This document shows positions 7,310 through 13,896 of a stretch of 29,141 bases of DNA, one piece after another. Position 1 is the stretch's first letter, and each line of letters begins with the position of its first letter. Origin of the DNA: a virus; IMG/VR virus record IMGVR_UViG_3300021963_000499, positions 1-29,141 of that record, one strand, 5' to 3'. Made by a program: the position numbers and the translations under genes. The notes under the pieces are model-generated. The model was not told where the DNA came from. It searched no databases and saw nothing but the letters and a program-made list of their open reading frames with translations.

Positions 7310-8470
7310 ATGAGCAACAACCTGCGAGACCAGCGCGCAAAGCTGGTCTCTGATTGGCGGGGGATTCTCGACAAGGCTGAGGCCGAGTCGCGAGCCCTCT
7401 CAACGGACGAACGCGGCCAGGTCGAGAAGATCGAAGCCGACATCGATGCCCTCAAGGTGACCATCGACGCGCGTGAGCGCGCGGACGCCGCGGATCGGGC
7501 CATCGTGCCGGAGTCGCAGCGCACGGTCGAAACGAAGAAGGTCGAGATCGCTGGCGACTACGCCGGCGCGTTCTGGCGCTCAATGCGCTCGGGCGTCGTG
7601 GCGTCGGAACTGCGCGACCACAAGGTCGGCACCGACTCGCTCGGCGGCTACACTGTGCCGGATGCGTTCAAGAACGAGCTGATCGCGGCCCTCATCGAAG
7701 AGGACGTGATGCGTAAGTACGCGACGCAGTTCACGACCACGTCTGGCATCATGTCGATCCCGGTCAACTCGGCGCACGGTTCGGCGTCGTGGAAAACGGA
7801 AGAGCAGGCGTACGCGACGAGCGACGAGACGTTTGCCGAAGTGACGCTGAACGCCTACAAGGCGACGGCGCTCATCAAGGTCAGCGAAGAGCTGCTCAAC
7901 GACAGCGCGTTCCCGATCGAGTCGTTCCTGGCGAAGGAGTTCGGTCGCCGGCTCGGCAAGCTCGAAGAGGAAGCCTTCATCAACGGCACGGGATCCAACC
8001 AGCCGACCGGCGTCTTCGGCGGCTCCACGCTCGGCACGACCGCGACGGCGACCAACGCCATCACGGCTGACGAACTGACCGACCTCTACCACTCCCTCGG
8101 CCGCGCGTACCGCAGCCGCGCGACGTGGGTGATGAAGGACAGCACGGTCAAGATCATCCGCAAGCTGAAGACGGGCGTGTCGTCCGACAACACGTACCTC
8201 TGGCAGGCCGGTCTCAAGGACGGCGAACCGGACACGCTCTTCGGGCGTCCGGTCGTGGTCTCGGAGTTCGCGCCGGCGGCGACGACGGGTCTCAAGGCCG
8301 TCGTCTTCGGTGATCTCAGCTACTACTACATCGGCGATCGCAATGCGATGTCGATGCAGCGGCTGGTCGAGCTCTACGCGGCCAACGGTCAGGTCGGCTT
8401 CCGCCAGTTCCGTCGCACCGATGGCAAGCTCGCGCTCGCCACGGCCGTCAATCACCTGCTGATGGCGTAA
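7310..8470 (+). CDS. Major capsid protein, HK97 fold
   Basis: 386 residues from ATG 7310 (GGAG at 7300-7303; an in-frame GTG lies at 7307). Residues 1-70 are a charged coiled-coil delta domain serving as internal scaffold (RALSTDERGQVEKIEADIDA). The mature protein probably begins near residues 75-110. Hallmarks of the fold follow: DSLGGYTVPDAFKNELIAAL, then SIPVNSAHGSASWKTEEQ, the P-domain strand with KATALIKVSEELLND and the FINGTGSNQPTGVFG loop. Cleavage of the delta domain by the upstream U35 protease is expected. Length is standard. An 88-base leader before the gene may carry its own expression signals, though none is obvious. Confidence 0.96.
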   Translation: MSNNLRDQRAKLVSDWRGILDKAEAESRALSTDERGQVEKIEADIDALKVTIDARERADAADRAIVPESQRTVETKKVEIAGDYAGAFWRSMRSGVVASELRDHKVGTDSLGGYTVPDAFKNELIAALIEEDVMRKYATQFTTTSGIMSIPVNSAHGSASWKTEEQAYATSDETFAEVTLNAYKATALIKVSEELLNDSAFPIESFLAKEFGRRLGKLEEEAFINGTGSNQPTGVFGGSTLGTTATATNAITADELTDLYHSLGRAYRSRATWVMKDSTVKIIRKLKTGVSSDNTYLWQAGLKDGEPDTLFGRPVVVSEFAPAATTGLKAVVFGDLSYYYIGDRNAMSMQRLVELYAANGQVGFRQFRRTDGKLALATAVNHLLMA

Positions 8471-8482
8471 GGGGAGGATTTC

Positions 8483-8917
8483 ATGGCGAAAAACTTCCTT
8501 TCTCGTTGCAAGCTCGTGAAGGTCTCGGATCACACCGCGGCCGGCACGTCGGACGTCGTGTCGTCGATCGTGGATACGGCCGGGTATCAGGGCGTGGTGT
8601 TTTTCACGTCCGTAAGCACGGCCAACGCCACGAACTCGATGGCTGTGCAGCAGCACACCGCGAACCAGACGACCGGCATGGCCGATCTCGTCGGGTCCAA
8701 GGTGGCGAGCGGCACGACGGACGAAGACCTCATCGCGGAGGTCTACCAGCCGCAGGAGCGCTATCTCCAGGTGACCGTGAGCCGTGGCGCGTCCACGACG
8801 TGCGAGTCGATCTGGGCGGCCCTCTACGGCGGCCAGGCCATTGGCGCGGCGGGCAATTCCGTGGCGGGCACGCAGATCGCGGAGCTCAACGTGTCGCCAG
8901 CGGAAGGCACGGCCTAA
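8483..8917 (+). CDS. Probable head decoration or stabilisation protein
   Basis: 144 residues from ATG 8483 with a very strong ribosome site (GGGGAGGA, ending 6 bases before the start), implying high expression like the capsid gene. The sequence is small-residue and beta-strand rich (GYQGVVFFTSVSTANATNSM, RYLQVTVSRG, ESIWAALYGG), with no membrane segment. No exact family is recognised. Proteins of this size and make-up directly after the HK97-type capsid gene are often capsid surface or trimer-binding proteins. The role is inferred from position and expression. Confidence 0.6.
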   Translation: MAKNFLSRCKLVKVSDHTAAGTSDVVSSIVDTAGYQGVVFFTSVSTANATNSMAVQQHTANQTTGMADLVGSKVASGTTDEDLIAEVYQPQERYLQVTVSRGASTTCESIWAALYGGQAIGAAGNSVAGTQIAELNVSPAEGTA

Positions 8918-8918
8918 C

Positions 8919-9128
8919 ATGCACGTCCGCCTCTTGACTGGTCTCGTCAGCCCCGCCGGTTCTTGGTGTGAGGGTGACGTGTATGAATGCGATGACGCCA
9001 CGGCGCGTCGCATGATCGCGGCTGGTGCAGCCGTGCCGATGTCGATTGGCGGCGTGGAACTGGCAGTCGGACCGGGTGCGCCCGAGACGGCTGTGAAAGA
9101 AAAGGGCCGGGGGCGTCGTCGTGTTTGA
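8919..9128 (+). CDS. Small connector-region protein
   Basis: 69 residues from ATG 8919, one base after the previous stop. The core pattern is a short beta-hairpin (VRLLTGLVSPAGSWCEGDVYEC) followed by DDATARRMIAAGAAVPM and a basic tail ending KGRGRRRV. Short proteins with a Gly-Asp turn then a helix ending in LIAAG-A are frequently found between capsid and head-tail connector genes; their role is generally unknown. It overlaps the connector gene by 8 bp. A GGAAGG lies about 10 bases upstream of the start. Confidence 0.65.
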   Translation: MHVRLLTGLVSPAGSWCEGDVYECDDATARRMIAAGAAVPMSIGGVELAVGPGAPETAVKEKGRGRRRV

Positions 9129-9726
9129 CGCCCTCGGTTCTCCTATTCATTTTTCCATCTCGCGCGCAGCGGCGGCTGCGGAGATTATGACCACCGCGGT
9201 CGCCAAGACCTTCTTGCGCGTGGACGTCAGCGATGACGACACGCTCATCGACACGCTGGTGACCTCGGCGCGGAAGCAGTTTGAAGCGGATACGTCTCTC
9301 GCGCTGGTCAATCAAACCTGCACGATGACGATGGACGCGGCGCCGAGTGGCGGTGCGGCGATCACGTTGCCCGTCGGGCCAGTGTCCTCGGTGACTAGCA
9401 TCACGTCGTATGCGGCCGACGACACTAGCAGCACCGTGTCGACGAGCGTCTATCGCGTGGATACGGCGAGCGTGCCGGCGCGTATTGTGCTGAAAGACGG
9501 CCAGTCGTGGCCCTCTGGATTGCGTTCAGAGAACGCGCTGACGGTTGTGTTTGTCGCGGGCTACGGCGCCACGTCGGCGAGCGCACCCGAGAGCGCCATT
9601 CTCGCAATCAAATTGCTCGTCTCGCACTGGTACGCGAATCGTGAGTCTGTCGCGGTAGGCGTGGTCTCGAAAGAAATCGAGCTTGGCTATCGCGCGCTGA
9701 TCGCCGCGCACAAGGTGTATCTGTGA
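9121..9726 (+). CDS. Head-tail connector protein (gp6-like/Phage_connect_1)
   Basis: 201 residues from GTG 9121; an alternative ATG at 9187 would remove the first 22 residues. The family pattern is clear: an N-terminal strand then AVAKTFLRVDVSDDDTLIDTLVTSARKQFEADTSLALV, beta strands with LPVGPVSSVTSI, and C-terminal helices with PESAILAIKLLVSHWYANRES. HK97 gp6-type proteins form a ring under the portal. The stop overlaps the next gene as GTGA (9723-9726). Confidence 0.85.
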   Translation: MFDALGSPIHFSISRAAAAAEIMTTAVAKTFLRVDVSDDDTLIDTLVTSARKQFEADTSLALVNQTCTMTMDAAPSGGAAITLPVGPVSSVTSITSYAADDTSSTVSTSVYRVDTASVPARIVLKDGQSWPSGLRSENALTVVFVAGYGATSASAPESAILAIKLLVSHWYANRESVAVGVVSKEIELGYRALIAAHKVYL

Positions 9727-10067
9727 AGGCTATCCGGCGCGCGGGCGAGCGCGATCAGCGTGTCGTAATTCAGAGCGTGACGCAGACGGCCGACTCGCAC
9801 GGCAGCCCGACCGCGACCGCCGCGACGCTGGGCACGTTCTGGGCGTCGGTGCTGATTGACGGCGCGGGGAATGAAGGCCAGCAGGGCGGCCAGATCACCG
9901 GCAGCACTGGCTACACGATCGAGATCGACTACAACGCGACCACGTCGGCCATCACGACGAAGCATCAGGCGACGTGGCGCGGCAAGACCTTCAACATTGG
10001 CGCGGTGAATATCGCGGGAATCCGTGATGGGCTCATGCGGCTGTCGTGCGCTGAGGTGGCAGCGTAA
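9723..10067 (+). CDS. Head-tail joining protein (SPP1 gp16/HK97 gp9-like)
   Basis: 114 residues from GTG 9723, coupled by GTGA. The sequence is beta-rich: RDQRVVIQSVTQTADSHGSP at the N-terminus, GTFWASVLIDG, then YTIEIDYNATTSAITTKHQATWRGKTFNIGAV. The closing part (W-G-T-F-N-I-G-A-V-N then a short loop and strand) is characteristic of the Phage_H_T_join barrel family. These proteins stop or gate the connector. Start and size are normal; the 3' end overlaps the next ATG by one base. Confidence 0.8.
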   Translation: MKAIRRAGERDQRVVIQSVTQTADSHGSPTATAATLGTFWASVLIDGAGNEGQQGGQITGSTGYTIEIDYNATTSAITTKHQATWRGKTFNIGAVNIAGIRDGLMRLSCAEVAA

Positions 10068-10528
10068 TGGCGTACCTCGCGCTCGATCCGGTCTCGCAGG
10101 CGATCTATACGGTGCTGAATGTGTCGGCGTTGACGGCGCTCGCGACCGGCGGGATCGCCGACGACCTCGGCCAGAAGCGCGGGTACCCGTTCGTGATGTA
10201 CACGGTCTCGGGCGATGCGAGTGCGACCGGGCTGGGCACGAAGCCGGGGCAGAGTTTGTTATCGGCTCTGGATATTCGCGTGCACGTCTTCTCGAAGCCG
10301 AGCACGTCTCAGGGCGCGTCGCTGGTGGCGCAGACCGTGATGAAAAAAGTGATTGAACTGCTGTCGGCGACCGATGGACTGCGGTCCTCGCTCACGGCAA
10401 ACAGTTACCGTTTGTGTGGCGCGGAGCCGTTCTATCTCGACACCGTACCGGCGGGTGCATCCGTGGTGGCCGGGGACGTCGTCAATGAATTGGTCGCCAA
10501 TTTTCGCGTGTACGTGGAGGAAATCTGA
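10067..10528 (+). CDS. Tail completion/terminator protein (DUF3168-like)
   Basis: 153 residues from ATG 10067, overlapping the upstream TAA by one base. Features match DUF3168/gp17-like tail terminators: an N-terminal helix DPVSQAIYTVLN, a KRGYPFVMYTVSGD strand, SALDIRVHVFSKPSTSQGAS and a helix ending in a beta strand FRVYVEEI. These proteins cap the tail tube and join it to the connector. Placed between joining protein and major tail protein, as expected for siphophages. Confidence 0.75.
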   Translation: MAYLALDPVSQAIYTVLNVSALTALATGGIADDLGQKRGYPFVMYTVSGDASATGLGTKPGQSLLSALDIRVHVFSKPSTSQGASLVAQTVMKKVIELLSATDGLRSSLTANSYRLCGAEPFYLDTVPAGASVVAGDVVNELVANFRVYVEEI

Positions 10529-10641
10529 TGAAGCGATTACTGCTGGTGCTCTTGGTGGTGTTTCTGTCGGTGATGCCGACGTCGGCGGCAGGCACCGTCA
10601 CTGTAACGACGCTGGACGTGGGCGGCGGCGTCCGGCAGTGA
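10528..10641 (+). CDS. 37-residue signal-peptide-like protein
   Basis: A short ORF with start ATG 10528 (overlapping the previous TGA by one base) and an ideal GGAGG 7 bases upstream. The product begins MKRLLLVLLVVFLSVMPTSA, a textbook signal peptide or single membrane segment with a possible AXA cleavage around residue 21, leaving only about 16 residues. The stop overlaps the next gene by GTGA (10638-10641). The clean coupling at both ends and good ribosome site support a real gene. Role unknown. A secreted or membrane mini-protein inside a tail operon is odd. Confidence 0.55.
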   Translation: MKRLLLVLLVVFLSVMPTSAAGTVTVTTLDVGGGVRQ

Positions 10642-10826
10642 TTCTCAACGCCAAAGGCCAGCCCGCACAGGAGGCCACGTCGAAAGACTGCCCGAAGTGT
10701 GGCGCCGGGCCAGAGAAGCGCGTCGCCTCAAGCGGCTTTGGGGCACCGCATCCCGTCTGTAACGGGGGATGCAGCCCAGCCCATGAATGGATCGGAGAGG
10801 TGTGGCGTGGCGACACTGAGCGGTAA
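10638..10826 (+). CDS. Small zinc-ribbon-like protein
   Basis: 62 residues from GTG 10638 (GTGA overlap with the preceding stop). In-frame starts upstream would lie inside the tail completion gene. Two cysteine pairs suggest a zinc site: DCPKCGAGPEKRV and PVCNGGCSPAHEW. The rest is short and polar. It overlaps the next gene by 20 bp. No family is recognised with certainty; it may bind nucleic acid or be a structural bit of the neck. One of three Cys-rich mini-proteins in this window (others at 7054 and 26420). Confidence 0.6.
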   Translation: MILNAKGQPAQEATSKDCPKCGAGPEKRVASSGFGAPHPVCNGGCSPAHEWIGEVWRGDTER

Positions 10827-10983
10827 GGAGTTCGTGGCGCTGACGCGCCTCAGCACGAAGGACGACGAGACGCTGGCGCTCGCGGGCGAGACGTGTGAGC
10901 GCGTGCCGGCGGCCAGCCTGGCGCTCTTGGCGCATACCGGGAAGATCGCGCCGGCGGCGGCGAAGAAAGCGAAGGCGAAATAA
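10807..10983 (+). CDS. Small protein before the major tail gene
   Basis: 58 residues from GTG 10807, chosen because GGAGAGG lies 6 bases upstream. The sequence GKEFVALTRLSTKDDETLAL, then GETCERVPAASLALLAHTGKI and a basic Ala/Lys tail (AAAKKAKAK), resembles the small connector-region protein at 8919: a hairpin with a Gly-Glu turn, then a helix ending in L-A-x-G. It may be a paralogue or a similar mini-fold. It overlaps the major tail gene by one base. Function unknown. Confidence 0.55.
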   Translation: MATLSGKEFVALTRLSTKDDETLALAGETCERVPAASLALLAHTGKIAPAAAKKAKAK

Positions 10984-11969
10984 TGGCCGGGAAAATCAGT
11001 AGTTCCTCGTTCGGCGTCTTGCTCGTGGGCGGCTATGACTTCCTCGCCGCCAAGGTCAAGGCGTTCACGTACAAGCTCACAGCCCTCACCGAGAAGTCGG
11101 ACGGGCTGGGCGACACCTTTGACGCCGTGACGCCGACCGGACTCGGGAAGCTCGACATCACACAGGGCGGCGCGTTCTTTGACGACGCCACGAACGGGGC
11201 GCACGCGCTCTTGTCGCCAGCGTCAGCCACGCAGACGAGTCGGCTACTTGTGGCCGCGTTCGCGGGCAACGCCATTGGTAAGCCGTACATTTGCGGCTCG
11301 GGCACCTACGCGATGGCGTACGACGCCGCGCCGTCTGTCGGCGGCCTGACAAAGGCGAACGTCACGTACTCCGTGACTGGCACCATTGACCGGGGCACGA
11401 TCCTTAATCAGCTCGTCGCCAAGACCGTGGACTGGAACACCAAGACCGACGGCTCGCCGGTGGACTACACCACGGACTCGTCACAGGTGGCCGTCGTGAT
11501 CTCCACGGCCACCAAGGCCTCACCGTGCGTCGTGACCACGGCCACGCCGCACGGTCTCACCACGGGCCAGTTGATCCTGACGAGCAACAACACGCTCGCA
11601 GGGCCGAGCATCAATTCCGAGCAGGCGGTGACCGTGACCAGCACGACGACCTTCACGGTCGCCGTGAACACGTCGGCCAGCACGGGCGCCGGGACGGGCG
11701 GCACGTTTGTGCGCGCGAACACGGTCAGCGGTGTCGCTGCGGTACAGGCGGTCAGCGCCTTCTCTGGCTTCACCGGCTTCATCGGCAAGGTGCGCGACTC
11801 GGCGGACGATTCTACCTATGCCGACCTCGTGACGTTCACGGACGTGACATCAGGACCGATTGACGAGCGGAAGACGACCTCTTCAACAGTGAATCGGTAC
11901 CTGAGCTTCAACGGCGACGTGACGGGCTCGGGCAGCATCAGCGTGTTTGTTGGCGCGGCGCGCCTGTGA
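10983..11969 (+). CDS. Major tail tube protein with inserted FCCH-like cassette
   Basis: 328 residues from ATG 10983. The N-terminal half (1-165) has the tail-tube beta-sandwich feel, with TPTGLGKLDITQGGAFFDDA (50-69) as the key segment that recurs in the gene at 12269. Residues 170-244 form a separate cassette, VVTTATPHGLTTGQLILTSN followed by SEQAVTVTSTTTFTV and a GTGG turn; it matches the 'HGL-TGD...TFTV' modules annotated in phages as ubiquitin-activating E1 FCCH-like. The tube fold appears to resume after it (255-328). The cassette probably decorates the tail surface. Stop overlaps the next gene by GTGA (11966-11969). Confidence 0.75.
   Translation: MAGKISSSSFGVLLVGGYDFLAAKVKAFTYKLTALTEKSDGLGDTFDAVTPTGLGKLDITQGGAFFDDATNGAHALLSPASATQTSRLLVAAFAGNAIGKPYICGSGTYAMAYDAAPSVGGLTKANVTYSVTGTIDRGTILNQLVAKTVDWNTKTDGSPVDYTTDSSQVAVVISTATKASPCVVTTATPHGLTTGQLILTSNNTLAGPSINSEQAVTVTSTTTFTVAVNTSASTGAGTGGTFVRANTVSGVAAVQAVSAFSGFTGFIGKVRDSADDSTYADLVTFTDVTSGPIDERKTTSSTVNRYLSFNGDVTGSGSISVFVGAARL
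11490..11714 (+). other. FCCH-like 'HGL-TGD' domain cassette in major tail protein
   Basis: Domain-level feature: residues 170-244 of the protein encoded at 10983-11969. The hallmark is a strand, then PHGLTTGQ, a loop with an N-x-E turn, TFTV and a Gly-Thr-Gly-Gly end. The same cassette type is present in the 980-residue tail protein (17948-18163). Confidence 0.6.
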
Positions 11970-12166
11970 TGACTGACAGCGCGCTGGCGCAGGCGTACGC
12001 GATGGCGCATGCGCTGTCGTCGGACGTGCGCCGGCATTGGGATGACACGACGGACCCGGCCGACCGGGCCGAGGCCGCGAACGCGATGCGACAGGCGAAC
12101 TCGCTGGCGGTCGTGATTGAGAAATGGATTGCCGCGCGCTCAATGCGCGCCGCGACGGGGAAGTAA
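11966..12166 (+). CDS. Small helical protein of unknown function
   Basis: 66 residues from GTG 11966 (GTGA overlap) or ATG 11969. It is almost all helix with Ala-rich stretches (ALAQAYAMAHALSSDVRRHW, RAEAANAMRQANSL). No motif is recognised. It is translationally coupled to the major tail protein, so it may be a small tail factor. A 102-base gap follows it, one of the few in this operon. Confidence 0.5.
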   Translation: MMTDSALAQAYAMAHALSSDVRRHWDDTTDPADRAEAANAMRQANSLAVVIEKWIAARSMRAATGK

Positions 12167-12238
12167 GAGTTTTTAGTTCGTTTGATAGTCCACCAGCTAA
12201 CCCGCAATGACGCGGCTGCGCCGGTTGCCTTCTAAAGT

Positions 12239-12255
12239 GTCCCGCTGGTCGGGAC
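12239..12255 (+). repeat. 6-bp hairpin ahead of second tail gene
   Basis: GTCCCG-(5 bases)-CGGGAC is a perfect inverted repeat, directly before the GGAGAAG ribosome site of the gene at 12269. No T-run follows, so it is not an intrinsic terminator. It could be an RNA processing or stability element. Confidence 0.5.
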
Positions 12256-12268
12256 GGAGAAGACGATT

Positions 12269-12697
12269 ATGGCTGCAGGCAAACACTCAAGTTCTGAAGT
12301 CACCATTTCATACGACGACTCGCAGGGTGGCACCCCGCGCACGATCACCTCATCGGTGATGACGCTCGGCGCGCTGAAGCTCACCGCGGGCATGCAGGCG
12401 TCGACGGCCTTCGGCGACACGATCGAGAAGCAACTACCGACGGGACTGACCAAGGTCGAGAAGGTCACGTTTCACGGCTTCTTCGATGACACGGCAACCA
12501 CCGGCCCGCACGTCGTCTTCGGCTCAGGCCCGGATACCAGCGTACAGGGCGGCACGCGCACGCTGTCGGTCGTCATCGGCAACTCGAAGACGTGGACCTC
12601 GGAAGGCTACGTCGAGAGCTACAGCGTGATCGGCAAGGCCGGGAACCTCACGGAATACGAAGCGGTCTGCGTGCAGAACACCGGCGCCTGGTCGTAA
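12269..12697 (+). CDS. Second tail-tube-like protein (paralogue of the major tail protein)
   Basis: 142 residues from ATG 12269 with GGAGAAG about 8 bases ahead. The segment FGDTIEKQLPTGLTKVEKVT followed by HGFFDDTATTGPH matches LGDTFDAVTPTGLGKLDI and GGAFFDDATNGAH of the tail protein at 10983, so the two genes are homologous in their core. It lacks the FCCH-like cassette and is about half the length. The rest is beta-rich (TRTLSVVIGNSKTWTSEGYV). It could be a minor tube subunit, a tube adaptor at one end or the main tube with the longer gene as decorated minor form. It stands apart with gaps and a hairpin on both sides, unlike its neighbours. Confidence 0.65.
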   Translation: MAAGKHSSSEVTISYDDSQGGTPRTITSSVMTLGALKLTAGMQASTAFGDTIEKQLPTGLTKVEKVTFHGFFDDTATTGPHVVFGSGPDTSVQGGTRTLSVVIGNSKTWTSEGYVESYSVIGKAGNLTEYEAVCVQNTGAWS

Positions 12698-12717
12698 ACA
12701 GCAACCGCCCGCGCGCC

Positions 12718-12740
12718 GACGTGCGAATAGGTCGCACGTC
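12718..12740 (+). repeat. Perfect 9-bp hairpin before tail assembly chaperone
   Basis: GACGTGCGA-(ATAGG)-TCGCACGTC is a perfect 9-bp stem with a 5-base loop. It lies between the second tail gene and the chaperone gene, ending 25 bases before ATG 12766 (AAGGAG at 12754-12759). No T-run follows, so a role as an RNA stabiliser, processing site or translation control is more likely than termination. Confidence 0.65.
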
Positions 12741-12765
12741 CGCGTCGCCAGCTAAGGAGTAAGTC

Positions 12766-13221
12766 ATGGCGAGTCCGTTTGCACGCGATACCCAAAGCGC
12801 CCCGATCACGGTGCCGTTTGATTCTGAGCACTCGATCGTGGTGCGCAGGCTCACCGGTGGAGAAGTAGAAGAGGCCGAGCGTGTGGCGTTGCGCGGCTTC
12901 GTCAACGGCAAGCCGACGCGGGGGTTTTCGGCGCACATCGCGCGGATCTTCGCGGGAGCAGGGACGGACGCCGACGCGGTGAAGGCGGCGAACGATCCGC
13001 TCAAGGGGTACGACCGGATCACGTTGATTCGCGGCGGGCTGGTGTCGTGGACCTACAAAGAGCCGATCGCGCCCGGCGTGGTCGACGGCGTGTTGGTGGA
13101 TGCGATCGACGGACTGACCGACGAGGCGCAGGAGTTCATGGCGACCGAAGTCGCGCGGCTCACCTGGCCGTGGAAGTTTCAGACGGTCGAGCAGTACGAG
13201 GCCGACCGAAAAAACGGCTAA
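12766..13221 (+). CDS. Tail assembly chaperone, short form (gpG-like)
   Basis: 151 residues from ATG 12766 with TAAGGAGTAA upstream. The sequence is mixed helix and strand (IVVRRLTGGEVEEAERVALR, then a helical second half with GLTDEAQEFMATEVARLTWP) and ends shortly after DRKNG. It lies between tail tube genes and the tape measure, the fixed position of the lambda gpG/gpGT chaperones that coat the tape measure during tail assembly. A -1 slippery site near its 3' end makes the longer form, as in lambda. The assignment rests on position and on the frameshift more than on sequence. Confidence 0.8.
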   Translation: MASPFARDTQSAPITVPFDSEHSIVVRRLTGGEVEEAERVALRGFVNGKPTRGFSAHIARIFAGAGTDADAVKAANDPLKGYDRITLIRGGLVSWTYKEPIAPGVVDGVLVDAIDGLTDEAQEFMATEVARLTWPWKFQTVEQYEADRKNG

Positions 13222-13520
13222 CGGCTCTCCACCGTTATCTGGACGGTGCAGGGCCACAGCCGATCGCGTATCGGTTCAGCCGATTGTGTGAAGAGTTTCA
13301 GAAGTTACCCACGGAGATCGTCGCGGAACAAGCGCAGCTCCCGGCGGGATTTCTGGAAGAGATCATCGAAGCCCGCGCGTATGCCGCGACGAAATTGGCG
13401 TACGACCGACAGCAAGACCCCAAGGCCGAGCATCCGTTAGTGGCGCTCGTGAAGTTGATCGAAGTCGAACTCGTGCAGGAGGAGCTGGCCCGTGTCGCAG
13501 ATGTTCACCGCAACGATTGA
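12766..13520 (+). CDS. Tail assembly chaperone, frameshifted long form (gpGT-like)
   Basis: Joined product of 12766-13215 and 13215-13520, 251 residues. At 13209-13215 the heptamer A AAA AAC sits in the right phase (codons CGA AAA AAC). A -1 slip there bypasses the TAA at 13219-13221 and continues as KKRLTALHRYLDGAG into the -1 frame. The extension is helical (FSRLCEEFQKLPTEIVAEQA, then KAEHPLVALVKLIEVELVQE). The -1 ORF has no good start of its own near the site. This is the gpGT arrangement of siphophages, in which the extension contacts the tail tube protein. Confidence 0.85.
13209..13215 (+). promoter_or_regulatory. -1 ribosomal frameshift slippery site A AAA AAC
   Basis: Canonical X XXY YYZ heptamer in the zero frame of the chaperone gene, 2 codons before its stop. 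Six adenines in a row (13209-13214) followed by C. A hairpin begins 14 bases downstream (13230-13248). Confidence 0.88.
13230..13248 (+). repeat. Hairpin downstream of frameshift site
   Basis: CACCGT-(7 bases)-ACGGTG is a perfect 6-bp stem that starts 14 bases after the slippery heptamer. It is a candidate stimulator of frameshifting, though a spacer of 5-9 bases is more usual, so its effect is uncertain. Confidence 0.45.
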
Positions 13521-13896
13521 CACCGCTGGCGTGTTCGCCCTCTTTGACCGGATGGCTGAGTCGGCGGAGTTCGTGTGCAGGGAAGTGGCGCGCGACACGG
13601 CCAAGCGGATCGTCGCGGAAGCGCAGGCGCGTGAGCGTCGCGCGGTGAGCGGGACCGCGACGGGTGTCACCGAGTCGGGCATCCATTGGGAACTGACGCG
13701 AGACGGCAAGGGCTACATCGTGTTGGGGTACGAGGCCGGGCTGCAAGACGCGCCGGTGGACAAGTACCTCGAATACGGCACGATGTTTATGCGCGCGAAG
13801 CCCTTCTTTTTCCAAAGCGCCATGCTCGAAGAAACGCCGCACCGTGAGCGGCTGGTTGAACGGCTGACCGACTGGCTCGAAGAGGTGGGACGATGA
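13492..13896 (+). CDS. HK97-gp10-like neck/tail protein
   Basis: 134 residues from GTG 13492 with an AGGAGG 8 bases ahead; it overlaps the frameshift product by 29 bp. The pattern is that of HK97 gp10/minor tail proteins: an N-terminal helix with REVARDTAKRIVAEAQARER, a beta strand HWELTRDGKGYIVLGY, then YLEYGTMFMRAKPFFFQSA, where the E-x-G-T...A-(R/K)-PF motif is diagnostic. In most siphophages this gene lies between connector and tail completion genes; here it comes after the chaperone. ATGA overlap with the HNH gene follows. Confidence 0.8.
   Translation: MSQMFTATIDTAGVFALFDRMAESAEFVCREVARDTAKRIVAEAQARERRAVSGTATGVTESGIHWELTRDGKGYIVLGYEAGLQDAPVDKYLEYGTMFMRAKPFFFQSAMLEETPHRERLVERLTDWLEEVGR

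Noticed and set aside
7580-9013. 477-residue minus-strand ORF over the capsid gene
   Set aside because: Antisense shadow of the major capsid and decoration genes; Arg-rich and without domains.
12134-12150. GCGCGC-TCAAT-GCGCGC hairpin with TTTTT about 20 bases later
   Set aside because: Inside a coding region, and the T-run is too far from the stem for an intrinsic terminator.
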